From NCBI GenBank assembly GCA_017853735.1, contig JAFMJA010000075.1:1-10480 (forward strand): a stretch of 10,480 nucleotides of DNA, given 5' to 3'. This DNA comes from Burkholderiaceae bacterium (GTDB taxonomy: Bacteria; Pseudomonadota; Gammaproteobacteria; Burkholderiales; Burkholderiaceae_C). Shown here one piece after another: positions 1-6,772 of the stretch. The notes below the pieces were generated by a model. The model saw nothing but the letters and a program-made list of their open reading frames with translations, made no database searches and was not told where the DNA came from. Each line of letters begins with the position of its first letter. Position 1 is the stretch's first letter. A program made the position numbers and the translations under genes.

Positions 1-28
1 CGCTGGCCATATTTGCCTGGTTTTCCAT
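1..28 (-). CDS. livF: Start of a livF-like ABC transporter ATPase (partial, cut by left edge)
   Basis: Only the first nine codons are visible, reading M-E-N-Q-A-N-M-A-S on the minus strand from the ATG at 28. The ATG begins one base after the livG stop codon, and a GGGA about nine bases upstream could be its ribosome binding site. An alternative start is the in-frame ATG at position 10. Too little protein is visible for a family match. The call rests on gene order: in Liv (branched-chain amino acid type) operons livG is normally followed by livF, the second cytoplasmic ATPase. It would form the ATPase heterodimer that powers uptake together with the LivG-like subunit. Confidence 0.5.
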
Positions 29-29
29 G

Positions 30-806
30 TCAGTTCCCAAGATAGGCGTCCAGCACCTGCCGGTTGTTGCGGATTTGCTCTGGCGTGCCGATGGCCATCA
101 CCTGCCCCTCCACCATCACCATGACCCGGTGACACAGGTTCATGACAAAGTCCATGTTGTGCTCGATCACCACAAAGCTGCCTTGCTGGCTGCGGTTGAG
201 CTCCTTGAGCAAAGTGCTGATGCTGCCCACCAGCGAAGGGTTGACGCCGGCGCAGGGCTCGTCGAGCAAGACCAGGTCGGGCTCGCTCATGAAGGCCATG
301 GCGATATCGACCAGCTTTTGCTGGCCATAACTGAGCTCGCCGGCTTTCTTGTCGGCCACATGACGGATGTGAAACTGATCGATCAAGGCATCGGCCTTGG
401 CGCCCAGCCCCGAATCAGAAGGGGCAAACATGCGGCTGAACATGCTGCCCTGATGCTCCTGGGCAGCCACCAGCAGGTTGTCGCGTACGCTCATCTTGCC
501 AAACACCTGCAAGCTCTGAAAGGTGCGCCCGACACCGCGTCGGTTGAGTTCCAGCGGGCCCAGATCGGTCACATCCTCGCCATTGAGCTCAATGCGCCCC
601 GCATCAGGCGTAATCTGCCCGAGCATGCTGTTGAACAGGGTGGTTTTACCGGAGCCATTGGGACCAATCACGCCAAAGATTTCACCCGGCTGAACCTCAA
701 AGCTGACACCTCCCACCGCCTGGATGGCGCCATAAGCCTTTTTCAGGCCAGTGACCTTGAGTACCGGTGCCTCCTGCGGGCGGGTGTGGTGCTGAGGGTG
801 GCTCAT
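30..806 (-). CDS. livG: LivG-like ABC transporter ATP-binding protein
   Basis: This is a cytoplasmic ATPase subunit of a Liv (HAAT) family importer, 258 residues, the usual length for LivG. From the ATG at 806 it shows Walker A GPNGSGKTT at residues 48-56, the Q-loop in TFQ at 95-97, the ABC signature LSYGQQK at 158-164, Walker B LVLLDEP at 178-184, and the H-loop histidine in EH at 215-216. The C-terminal stretch (MVEGQVMAIGTPEQI) is typical of LivG. The frame stays open upstream, but I chose the ATG at 806 because it overlaps the livM stop codon as ATGA, the same junction as livM/livH, and because family homology begins just after it. It should be translationally coupled to livM. The substrate is probably not an amino acid, given the enzymes in the operon, but this is inference. 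Confidence 0.95.
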   Translation of the reverse strand: MSHPQHHTRPQEAPVLKVTGLKKAYGAIQAVGGVSFEVQPGEIFGVIGPNGSGKTTLFNSMLGQITPDAGRIELNGEDVTDLGPLELNRRGVGRTFQSLQVFGKMSVRDNLLVAAQEHQGSMFSRMFAPSDSGLGAKADALIDQFHIRHVADKKAGELSYGQQKLVDIAMAFMSEPDLVLLDEPCAGVNPSLVGSISTLLKELNRSQQGSFVVIEHNMDFVMNLCHRVMVMVEGQVMAIGTPEQIRNNRQVLDAYLGN

Positions 807-1801
807 GATGCTGCTCCAGAAGAAGCGCCCACCTGGGCCGCTCGCGCTGCGCGCTCGGCAGATTCGATGCGCGAGCGGCGCCTGGCGCGCAGGCGTTCGG
901 GCAAGGAAAGCAAGCCGTCGGGCAGCCAGATCATGAGCAACACAATCGCAGTGCCAAAGACAAAGAGATACCAGGCCTGGGCAAAGCGCAACCACTCCGG
1001 CAGGATCACTCCCACCACCGAGCCCAGCACCGGGCCGAAGAAATAACCCGGTCCTCCCACCACCACCATCAGGTACATCATGATCGACTGGCCCACAGTG
1101 AACAGGGCCGGATCGATGAAGCCCACCTGAGAGGCATAGAGGCCGCCGGCCAGCCCGGCAAAGGCCGCGCCGATGGCAAAGCTGAGCAGGGTGTAACTGC
1201 GGATGTCAACGCCAAGACTCTCGGCACGGATCGGGTTGTCGCGCAAGGCGGTGAAGGCTTTGCCCCAGGGTGAGCGCAGCAGGCCCCAGAGCAGCGCCGC
1301 CAAGGCCACCGCAAAGAACAGCACCAGGTAGTAATAGCGCAGATTGGGCTCCAAGCTGATGCCGCCCAGGCTGGGACGTGCAATATTGTTGATGCCGAAG
1401 GTGCCACCGGTCAGCCACTCCTCGTTGCGCATCACCAGCCAGAGCGCCGTGTTAAAGCCCAGGGTGGCGAAGGCCAGGTAGATGGTCTGTACCCGCAATG
1501 CTGGGAAACCCAGGATCAGGCCAACCACAAAGCACAACAGGGCGGCTACCGGCAGCCCCAGCCAGAAACTGATGCCAGCCTTGAGAAAAATTGCCATGGT
1601 GTAGGCGCCAATGCCAAAGAAGGCCGCATGGCCCAGCGACTTCTGGCCAGCGTAGCCCACGGTCAGGTTCAGCCCCATGGTGGCGATGATGTAGACCAGC
1701 CAGGTGGTGAACAGATGAACGCCATAGCTTTTCAAAAACCCTGGCACGATCAGCAAGCACGCCAGCACCGCCAGAGCCAATAGGAGCTTGACTGGCTTCA
1801 T
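803..1801 (-). CDS. livM: LivM-like ABC transporter permease
   Basis: This is a 332-residue inner-membrane permease of a Liv family importer. It has about eight to ten hydrophobic segments. The LivM signature region GLNLTVGYAGQKSLGHAAFFGIGAY lies at about residues 43-67. The cytoplasmic coupling loop SPWGKAFTALRDNPIRAESLG lies at about 177-197, where the permease contacts the ATPases, followed by the SFAIGAAFAGLAGGLYA helix. The tail from about 302 is Arg/Ala-rich, non-hydrophobic and probably cytoplasmic; it is somewhat longer than the minimal family core. The start codon overlaps the livH stop as ATGA and the stop overlaps the livG start in the same way, so livH-livM-livG form a tightly coupled unit. 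It should pair with LivH as the heterodimeric channel. Confidence 0.95.
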   Translation of the reverse strand: MKPVKLLLALAVLACLLIVPGFLKSYGVHLFTTWLVYIIATMGLNLTVGYAGQKSLGHAAFFGIGAYTMAIFLKAGISFWLGLPVAALLCFVVGLILGFPALRVQTIYLAFATLGFNTALWLVMRNEEWLTGGTFGINNIARPSLGGISLEPNLRYYYLVLFFAVALAALLWGLLRSPWGKAFTALRDNPIRAESLGVDIRSYTLLSFAIGAAFAGLAGGLYASQVGFIDPALFTVGQSIMMYLMVVVGGPGYFFGPVLGSVVGVILPEWLRFAQAWYLFVFGTAIVLLMIWLPDGLLSLPERLRARRRSRIESAERAARAAQVGASSGAAS

Positions 1802-2673
1802 ACCTTGCGCTCCACCTTGAAGCCCAGCAGGCCCTGGGGCTTGAACAGGATCACGACCATGAAAATGATCAGCGCCACTGCATCCTTGTAGGCTGGCGAG
1901 ATATAGGCGGCAGCCAGGTTCTCACACACGCCCACAATCACCCCGCCCAAGAGCGCGCCACGCGAGTTGTTGAAGCCGCCAATGATGGCGGCAAAGAAGG
2001 CCTTGGTGCCCAGCGACTCGCCCATGTCGAACTTGGCCAGGTAGGTGGGTGTGACCAGCAGGGCGGCAGCCACCGCCAGCAGGGCGTTGATGGCAAAGGT
2101 GTAGAAAATCATGCGCGGCACGTTGATGCCCAGCACGGTGGCGCTTTCGGTGTTCTGCGCCACTGCCTGCATGGCGCGGCCAGTGACTGTTCTGGCCAGA
2201 AAAGCCTGGGTGGCCAGCACCAGGGCCAGGGCAAAGACAAAGGTGCCAATATCGCTGGCCGAGACAGTGACCCCGGCCAGGTTGTAGACCTGGTCTGGGA
2301 AAACCTGGGGAAAGGGTTGCGGCTCGGCGCTGTAGCCGGCACGCACGCCATTGCGCATGGCGATCGACAGGCCAATGGTGGCCACCACAATAGGCATCAT
2401 GCCGTACTTGAACAGGGGATCGACCAGCCCGCGCTTGAACAGCCAACCCAGCACCAGCACCGACAGCACGCAACTGAGCGCGAAACTGATGCTCAAGGGC
2501 AGGCCGCTGTGCAGCAGGATGACCATCATGAAGGCTGGCAGCATGACAAATTCACCCTGGGCGAAATTGATCGTGCCCGACGCCTGCCAGAGCAGGGTGA
2601 AGCCCAGGGCCGCCAGTGCATAGATGCTGCCGGTGGCCAGGCCGCTGAAAAAGAGCTGAAAGAAATCGATCAT
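1798..2673 (-). CDS. livH: LivH-like ABC transporter permease
   Basis: This is a 291-residue membrane permease of the Liv family, all alpha-helical and hydrophobic. Characteristic stretches are GLATGSIYALAALGFTLLW at about residues 11-29, INFAQGEF at 35-42, the coupling loop TGRAMQAVAQNTESATVLGI at about 164-183, and a C-terminal end in LFKPQGLLG. A start at 2691 is open in frame and would add six residues. I prefer the ATG at 2673 because it has GAGG five bases upstream and leads straight into the conserved N-terminus, and because the longer form would overlap the preceding gene by 11 bases. That GAGG overlaps the stop codon of the upstream amidohydrolase, so translation is probably coupled. 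Confidence 0.94.
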   Translation of the reverse strand: MIDFFQLFFSGLATGSIYALAALGFTLLWQASGTINFAQGEFVMLPAFMMVILLHSGLPLSISFALSCVLSVLVLGWLFKRGLVDPLFKYGMMPIVVATIGLSIAMRNGVRAGYSAEPQPFPQVFPDQVYNLAGVTVSASDIGTFVFALALVLATQAFLARTVTGRAMQAVAQNTESATVLGINVPRMIFYTFAINALLAVAAALLVTPTYLAKFDMGESLGTKAFFAAIIGGFNNSRGALLGGVIVGVCENLAAAYISPAYKDAVALIIFMVVILFKPQGLLGFKVERKV

Positions 2674-2678
2674 TCCAT

Positions 2679-2685
2679 CCTCACC
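2679..2685 (-). promoter_or_regulatory. Ribosome binding site deciding the livH start
   Basis: On the minus strand GGTGAGG lies five bases before the ATG at 2673 and contains the TGA stop of the upstream hydrolase gene. It has no useful spacing to the alternative start at 2691. This supports the shorter LivH and suggests stop-start coupling between the enzyme and the permease. Confidence 0.6.
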
Positions 2686-3508
2686 ATCCAAACAGCCTGG
2701 CTGGGGCAGCCCACATCATCTGCTGACATTGGGCTGGGCTGAACCAGCGCTGGGCCAGCATCAGCAGAGTGCCGTAGTCAAGCCTGTAATCGGCCCGCAA
2801 AAAAGGCCAGTCCGAGGCCCAGATGCTGCGCTCGGGTCCAAAGGCTTGCAACAGTGTTTGCACATGGGCGCGGGTGTCCTCAAAGGGATATCCCTGCAGG
2901 GAAAACTTGGCGAAGCCCGAGAGCTTGATCACCGAACGTCCGTCCCGAGCCAGGCTCAGCAGGGCGCACACGCCGGGGGCTTGCGGACCATCTGCCAGCA
3001 CCGGGCGGCCGCAATGGTCAATCAAAACCCGTACGCCACTGTGTTCAATACGCGGCAGTAATTGGGTCAGCTGGTCGGCGCTGACCTGGAACTGGGCCCA
3101 AAGGTCCAGGGCCTGCAGGCGCTGCAACAGGGGATCGATGTCCGCGTAGAAGTCCAGTCCGTGCAGGGCCGGGTTGAAGGCAATGCCCACCACACCCTGC
3201 GCCTGCAACTCCTGCAAGTAGTCATTGGAAGCATGGTTGGGCACCACCGCCACCCCCTTGAACCGCCCTTGTCCACGCTGAATGGCATCGAGCAGGCAGC
3301 GGTTGTCGCTACCGTAGCCTGAGTTGGGCCCCACCAGCAGCGCATGTCGAACGCCATAGGCCTGCATGACCTGGCTGAAATAGTCTGCGCTACCGATCTC
3401 CTGTCCTTGCGGCCGATAAGGCACGTCTTCTGGATAGGGGAAATGCCGGGGGTCCAGCACATGGCAGTGGGCATCGATCTTTGGCAGTTCGATCAGGTTC
3501 ACCACCAT
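2681..3508 (-). CDS. Amidohydrolase family protein (LigI / COG3618-like lactonase)
   Basis: This is a 275-residue metal-dependent hydrolase with an amidohydrolase TIM-barrel fold, probably cytoplasmic as there is no signal peptide. Visible motifs are the N-terminal D-x-H-x-H pattern DAHCH at residues 12-16, DHCGRP at 164-169, KLSG at 195-198, and ASDWPF with the catalytic-type aspartate at 233. These fit the amidohydrolase 2 / COG3618 group, which includes 2-pyrone-4,6-dicarboxylate lactonase (LigI) and sugar-lactone hydrolases. Hydrolysis of a lactone of an organic acid is therefore the likeliest role, but the substrate cannot be read from sequence. It starts nine bases after the aroE stop and ends just before livH, so it is embedded in the transporter operon. 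The ribosome site (GGCGGG) is weak and very close, and nearby GTG codons at 3505 or 3502 are alternative starts. Confidence 0.85.
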   Translation of the reverse strand: MVVNLIELPKIDAHCHVLDPRHFPYPEDVPYRPQGQEIGSADYFSQVMQAYGVRHALLVGPNSGYGSDNRCLLDAIQRGQGRFKGVAVVPNHASNDYLQELQAQGVVGIAFNPALHGLDFYADIDPLLQRLQALDLWAQFQVSADQLTQLLPRIEHSGVRVLIDHCGRPVLADGPQAPGVCALLSLARDGRSVIKLSGFAKFSLQGYPFEDTRAHVQTLLQAFGPERSIWASDWPFLRADYRLDYGTLLMLAQRWFSPAQCQQMMWAAPARLFGW

Positions 3509-3517
3509 ACCCGCCAG

Positions 3518-4360
3518 CTAGAAAGTGGCCATCACATCGCGCAGCAGGGCTGGGGTGATCTCTGGCATCACGCCAAACCAGGCGTGAAATGCAGGCCTCG
3601 CTTGATTGAGCAACATGCCCAGTCCGTTGACGGTGACATGGCCTCGCAGACGTGCCGCACTGAGCAGGGGTGTCTCAAGAGGAATATAGATGGCATCGGA
3701 CACCCAGGCCTGGGCGGGCAAGGCATCGAGCCGCACTTCCAGCTCAGTTTGGCCGTGCATGCCCTGGGTGGTGGTATTGACCAGCAATTGCACCCCAGCC
3801 ATGGCCTCATTCCTGTCCTGCCAGTTCACCAGCTGGATGCGCGGATCACCCAAAGCCTGCGCCAATACTTGCGCACGCTCCGGGGTGCGATTGGCCAGAC
3901 GCACTTCGGGCGCACCCTCATCGAGCAGGCTGGCCACGATGGCGCGGGCTGCGCCACCCGCGCCCAGGACCAGTACGGGGCCGCGATCGGCACGCCATGC
4001 CGGGTCACGGTCGCGTAGGCTCTGGATGTAGCCCACACCATCGTTGTTCATGCCACTCAAGCGCCCATCGGGTGACACCACAATGGTATTGATCGCACCG
4101 ATTCGCTGGGCTGATGGATGCAGCTCATCGACCAGGCGCATGATGTTGACCTTGTGCGGCACGGTGACATTGCAACCGGCAAAACCCAAGGCCGGCAGGC
4201 CACGCACTGCCGCTTCCAGCTGCTCGGGCATCACCGGCAACTGGACATAAGCGCCCTTGAGCCCGAGATGCGCAATCCAGTGGTTGTGAATGGCCGGCGA
4301 GCGGGTGTGGGCCACTGGCCAGCCCATCACCCCAGCCAACACGAATTTTTTTTCAGACAT
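3518..4360 (-). CDS. aroE: Shikimate dehydrogenase family protein (AroE type, NADP-binding pattern)
   Basis: This is a 280-residue enzyme of the shikimate/quinate dehydrogenase family, which reversibly oxidises shikimate to 3-dehydroshikimate. The substrate pocket is largely canonical: GWPVAHTRSP (T19 and S21, at the two serines of the HSxSP motif), NVTVPHK with catalytic-type Lys70, GAINT with Asn91, and Asp107 in MNNDG (usually NTDG). It also has Tyr225 in YIPLETPLL and Gln253 in GMLLNQA. The Rossmann part has GAGGAARA at 133-140 and NRT at 157-159, a pattern that usually binds the NADPH phosphate. The location between a Liv binding protein and its permeases suggests a catabolic or specialised paralogue rather than the housekeeping biosynthetic gene, though the biosynthetic role cannot be excluded. 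Codons 3-5 contain a run of eight A. Confidence 0.9.
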   Translation of the reverse strand: MSEKKFVLAGVMGWPVAHTRSPAIHNHWIAHLGLKGAYVQLPVMPEQLEAAVRGLPALGFAGCNVTVPHKVNIMRLVDELHPSAQRIGAINTIVVSPDGRLSGMNNDGVGYIQSLRDRDPAWRADRGPVLVLGAGGAARAIVASLLDEGAPEVRLANRTPERAQVLAQALGDPRIQLVNWQDRNEAMAGVQLLVNTTTQGMHGQTELEVRLDALPAQAWVSDAIYIPLETPLLSAARLRGHVTVNGLGMLLNQARPAFHAWFGVMPEITPALLRDVMATF

Positions 4361-4399
4361 GAAGCCCGCTCAGGATCGGATGCATGCGCACTGGAAGGC

Positions 4400-5536
4400 T
4401 TATTTTTTGCCTAATGGGGGCAGGGTTTCGGCCACCACGGTTTTGCCACCGCGGATCTCGGTCATGAAGCTTTCGCGGTCAAGGTCGCCCTTGTCGTCAA
4501 AACAGACATCCAGCAAGACACCCGGGTGTTGCTTGGCCGAAAAGCAGCTGCCGCGAATGGCAGCCGCCACCGCCTTACGATCGAGCTTGCCAACCTTTTC
4601 AATGGCCGCCTTGAGCACATAGACCCCCGAATAGCCCTTGACCCCGTTGTGGTCGGACACCGAGTTGTAAATCGCACGGTAGCGTTTGCCAAAGTCCTGC
4701 AGCTGGGGCGCTTCCACGGTCAAGCCCACATGGGCGACTGCGCCATTGGCTGCCTCTCCGGCCAGTTCCACCACTTTGGCGCTGGTCAGCACTGTCTCAC
4801 CGATGATGGGCTTGTTCCAGCCTTGCTTGCGCAGTTCACGCAGCAGACGGGCCGATTCTTCTTCGTTGGTATAGGCGAACAGCGCGTCAGCTCCGGATTG
4901 CTTGGCCTGAATCACCGCGGCAGAGAAATCCACCTGACCGGAATCGGTTGAAATCTCAGCCACGATCTGGGTGGGCGAGCCTTGCAACAACTGCTTGATG
5001 GTGGCCTGGCCGCCTTTGCCAAAATCATTGTTGACATAAATCAGCGCCAGTTTTTTGGATTTGGCATTGATATAGCGCGCCAGTTTGGGGAAGGCCACAT
5101 TCTGTCCAAACGAGGTGCGAAACACATAGGGATTGCCCTGCTGAGTAATGGCAGCGGCCTCGCCACCGGTGAAATTGGGCACCTCGGCGCGGCGGCTTTC
5201 ATTCATCGACACCATGATGGAGCCGGAGAAGACCGGTCCAAAAATGGCAAACACATTGTTGTCAACAGCTTTCTGGGTCAGACCCTTGGCCACGCCTGGG
5301 TTGCTCTGGGTGTCTTCGGAGGTATAGGTAATTTTCTTACCTAGAATGCCGCCCTTGTCATTGATCTCCTTGATCGCCATTTCCACGCCATTTTTGAACA
5401 TGGTGCCCGAAGTCGTGCCTGGGCCCGAGAGTTCAACCAGGTTGGCGATCTTGATGGCGTCCTGCGCCTGGGCCATGCCGAGGCCTAAAGCCAATGCACA
5501 GGTAGCGGCGACTTTGGCAAATTCACGTTTCTGCAT
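4400..5536 (-). CDS. Liv-type ABC transporter periplasmic substrate-binding protein
   Basis: This is a 378-residue type I periplasmic binding protein (Peripla_BP_6 / LivK group), the substrate-recognising part of the importer encoded downstream. A basic N-terminus (MQKREFAK) and a hydrophobic stretch end in MAQA before QDAIKI, giving a likely signal peptidase I cleavage after about residue 24. The mature N-terminus IKIANLVELSGPGTTSG is the usual first strand and ligand loop of the family. Two cysteines near 331 and 345 could form a disulfide. I chose the ATG at 5536 because GGAGGAG lies seven bases upstream; a TTG at 5542 would leave almost no spacing. It heads the minus-strand operon, 39 bases before aroE, and faces the regulator gene. 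Homologues of this type import amino acids, amides or aromatic acids. The enzyme neighbours point to an organic acid, which is inference. Confidence 0.93.
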   Translation of the reverse strand: MQKREFAKVAATCALALGLGMAQAQDAIKIANLVELSGPGTTSGTMFKNGVEMAIKEINDKGGILGKKITYTSEDTQSNPGVAKGLTQKAVDNNVFAIFGPVFSGSIMVSMNESRRAEVPNFTGGEAAAITQQGNPYVFRTSFGQNVAFPKLARYINAKSKKLALIYVNNDFGKGGQATIKQLLQGSPTQIVAEISTDSGQVDFSAAVIQAKQSGADALFAYTNEEESARLLRELRKQGWNKPIIGETVLTSAKVVELAGEAANGAVAHVGLTVEAPQLQDFGKRYRAIYNSVSDHNGVKGYSGVYVLKAAIEKVGKLDRKAVAAAIRGSCFSAKQHPGVLLDVCFDDKGDLDRESFMTEIRGGKTVVAETLPPLGKK

Positions 5537-5543
5537 TTCCAAT

Positions 5544-5550
5544 CTCCTCC
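5544..5550 (-). promoter_or_regulatory. Strong ribosome binding site deciding the binding-protein start
   Basis: GGAGGAG on the minus strand lies seven bases upstream of the ATG at 5536. It is the strongest Shine-Dalgarno match in the window, fitting a binding protein needed in excess over its membrane subunits. It rules against the in-frame TTG at 5542, which would be one base away. Confidence 0.75.
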
Positions 5551-5734
5551 AATAAGTTTCGCCTTGCTAAGGCCTAGGTTGATCGCAGATTATCGACTGA
5601 TTGCCTTGCGCAATTCGTACTCCCTCAGAGGGCTGGGCGAATCGCGAAAGTCTGATGCTAAGCAGGCGAGCCAAACCGCGATGAACTAAATTGTGCGTTA
5701 GTAATTTTGTTCTCTGAGCTCAATAAGTCATTTA

Positions 5735-5751
5735 TGTTCGATAATCGAACA
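5735..5751. promoter_or_regulatory. Primary operator: perfect 17-bp palindrome, PcaR/PobR-like
   Basis: TGTTCGATAATCGAACA is a perfect palindrome with eight-base arms around a central A at 5743. From memory, its 15-base core differs at one position from GTTCGATAATCGCAC, the motif reported for PcaR in Pseudomonas putida. The adjacent gene encodes a regulator of that same subfamily, so this is very likely its binding site. The centre lies about 100 bp from the regulator start and about 207 bp from the binding-protein start, so one site could control both directions. Confidence 0.75.
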
Positions 5752-5756
5752 CAGAT

Positions 5757-5771
5757 GATCGATGATCGAAC
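5757..5771. promoter_or_regulatory. Secondary operator copy, 21 bp from the first
   Basis: GATCGATGATCGAAC matches the core of the first operator at 13 of 15 positions, and its right arm ATCGAAC is identical. The centres (5743 and 5764) are exactly 21 bp apart, two helical turns, which would put both sites on the same face of the DNA. PcaU and PobR operators are known to combine a palindrome with an extra directly repeated half-site, and this arrangement resembles that. Confidence 0.6.
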
Positions 5772-5818
5772 GATTTATGGGTTTTCACCTAATCATCCTG
5801 CTGAACCAGGCGGCGACC

Positions 5819-5836
5819 GCTTTGAGTACTCAAAGC
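5819..5836. repeat. Perfect 18-bp palindrome just upstream of the regulator start codon
   Basis: GCTTTGAGTACTCAAAGC is fully self-complementary and ends eight bases before the ATG at 5845. In RNA it could fold as a seven-base-pair stem with a GUAC loop exactly where a ribosome site should be, and no Shine-Dalgarno sequence is visible outside it. The half-site ACTCAAAG recurs at 5866-5873 inside the gene. It could be an autoregulatory operator, another factor's site, or a translational hairpin. Confidence 0.6.
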
Positions 5837-5844
5837 CATAGGCC

Positions 5845-6636
5845 ATGAGCGCAGCCTTATCCAGCACTCAAAGTCCGGGCGTCTTGGACAAACGCGACTG
5901 GATTGCCGGCCTGGAAAGGGGTTTGTCACTGCTGGAAACCTTTACCGAATCGAACTCACGCCAGACCGCAGCCCAGGCCGGGCAACACTGCGGGCTGACA
6001 CGCACCGCCGCACGTCGCTATCTACTGACCTTACAACACCTGGGTTATGTGGCCAGCGATGGCAAATTGTTCTGGCTCACCCCCAAGGTGATGCGGCTGG
6101 GACAGTTCTACCTTGACTCGGCACGCTTGCCACGTATTGTTCAGCCAGCCCTGCAACGCCTGGCCATGGGAACCCAGGAAACTGCCTATGTCAGCGTGCT
6201 CGATGGCGACGAAATCATTTTTATCGCCCGCAATGGCTCCAACCGGTCAATGAACACTGGTTTTGTCCTGGGTGCTCGGGTGCCGCTGCATGTCACTGCC
6301 CCGGGCATCCTGATGCTAGCCTTGCAAAGTGATGAGGCGATTGAACGCTGGCTGGCGGCAGACAAGCTCAAAACCTTTACTTCGCATACCCTGACCGACC
6401 AGGCGCTCCTGCGCACACGCATCAAAACCATCCGGATGCAGGACTGGTCTTTGTCAGAACAGCAGCTCGATCTGTCCTACCGCGGGGTGGCAGTGCCCCT
6501 ACGCGACCGCAAAGGCGAGGTGGTGGCCGCCTTGAGTGTGAGCATGCCCATGCAGTTTGAGGCTTCGCAGGCCGCGGTCGATCGGGTCTTGCCGATGCTG
6601 AAGGTAACCGCGCAGAGCCTGCGCAACCTGATCTAG
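5845..6636 (+). CDS. IclR-family transcriptional regulator, PcaR/PcaU/PobR subgroup
   Basis: This is a 263-residue DNA-binding regulator of normal IclR length. The winged helix-turn-helix covers about residues 20-80, with the recognition part in CGLTRTAARRYLLTLQHLGYV at 49-69 and the wing ending in LFWLTPKVMRLG. The C-terminal ligand domain from about 95 shows VLDGDEIIFIARN at 118-130 and GARVPLHVTAPGILMLAL at about 143-160, where IclR effectors bind. The TRTAARRYLLTL and LTPxVxxLG wording is characteristic of the PcaR/PcaU/PobR branch, whose members sense beta-ketoadipate, protocatechuate or 4-hydroxybenzoate. Divergent placement beside the transporter operon, with PcaR-like operators between, suggests it controls that operon and itself. 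The effector is unknown. The start has no clear ribosome site, so the ATG at 5845 is chosen on family length. Confidence 0.92.
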   Translation: MSAALSSTQSPGVLDKRDWIAGLERGLSLLETFTESNSRQTAAQAGQHCGLTRTAARRYLLTLQHLGYVASDGKLFWLTPKVMRLGQFYLDSARLPRIVQPALQRLAMGTQETAYVSVLDGDEIIFIARNGSNRSMNTGFVLGARVPLHVTAPGILMLALQSDEAIERWLAADKLKTFTSHTLTDQALLRTRIKTIRMQDWSLSEQQLDLSYRGVAVPLRDRKGEVVAALSVSMPMQFEASQAAVDRVLPMLKVTAQSLRNLI

Positions 6637-6700
6637 GGATGGTGTTAAAAACTTCTGCCAAGAAGCGCAGACCATGAGCTGGCGCAGTGGACGCGCTTCC

Positions 6701-6706
6701 TATAAT
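6701..6706 (+). promoter_or_regulatory. Candidate -10 box for the Bug-family gene
   Basis: A perfect TATAAT stands in the 136-bp gap between the regulator and the Bug gene, 66 bases before the ATG at 6773. The sequence 16-18 bases upstream (around 6677-6684) is a poor -35, at best CTGGCG, so activation may be needed. A short inverted repeat CTTCT-GCCA-AGAAG at 6652-6665 lies further upstream. The placement suggests the Bug and decarboxylase genes have their own promoter. Confidence 0.45.
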
Positions 6707-6760
6707 GAATCGACCCATTACAAGCAGGCTGACAGCTTGCGTGGCCACGACGCCTTCAAT

Positions 6761-6766
6761 AGGAGA
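6761..6766 (+). promoter_or_regulatory. Ribosome binding site deciding the Bug-family start
   Basis: AGGAGA lies six bases upstream of the ATG at 6773, just before the positively charged start of a signal peptide. This excludes the longer open frame beginning at 6674, which would add 33 unrelated residues and overlap the candidate -10 box. Confidence 0.75.
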
Positions 6767-6772
6767 CAACTG

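Larger units (their letters stand above)
5537..5844. promoter_or_regulatory. Divergent intergenic control region, transporter operon / iclR-type regulator
   Basis: This 308-bp gap between divergent start codons has no credible gene and is AT-richer than its surroundings. It holds the operator pair at 5735-5771, a perfect palindrome at 5819-5836, and small inverted repeats: GCCTT-GCT-AAGGC at 5561-5573, in what would be the 5' leader of the binding-protein mRNA, CCCTC-A-GAGGG at 5622-5632, and TGAGCTCA at 5715-5722. A GATAAT at 5740-5745 inside the operator resembles a -10 box for the regulator gene, but no good -35 sits at the right distance. Promoters for both directions must lie here, and I cannot place them with confidence. 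Confidence 0.7.

Noticed and set aside
807..995. N-terminal extension of the LivG-like ATPase from a start at 995
   Set aside because: The extra 63 residues overlap the livM coding end, are Arg/Cys-rich and unlike the family. The ATG at 806 has the ATGA coupling seen at the neighbouring junction.
27..1046. A long plus-strand open frame opposite livG and livM
   Set aside because: It is antisense to two confidently recognised genes. Its product is rich in His, Ala and Gln with no family resemblance, as expected for the reverse strand of GC-rich coding DNA. The same holds for the plus-strand frames at 2317-2742, 3344-4018 and 4526-4951 and the minus-strand frames at 6422-7231, 7244-7771 and 9349-10086.
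5561..5573. GCCTT-GCT-AAGGC inverted repeat in the leader of the binding-protein gene, considered as an attenuator
   Set aside because: The stem is only five base pairs, has no T-run after it and no alternative pairing partner that I can see, so it is recorded only as part of the intergenic region.
5754..5767. Tandem 7-base repeat GATGATC GATGATC considered as an independent repeat element
   Set aside because: It is fully explained by the secondary operator copy and its flank, so it is not counted separately.
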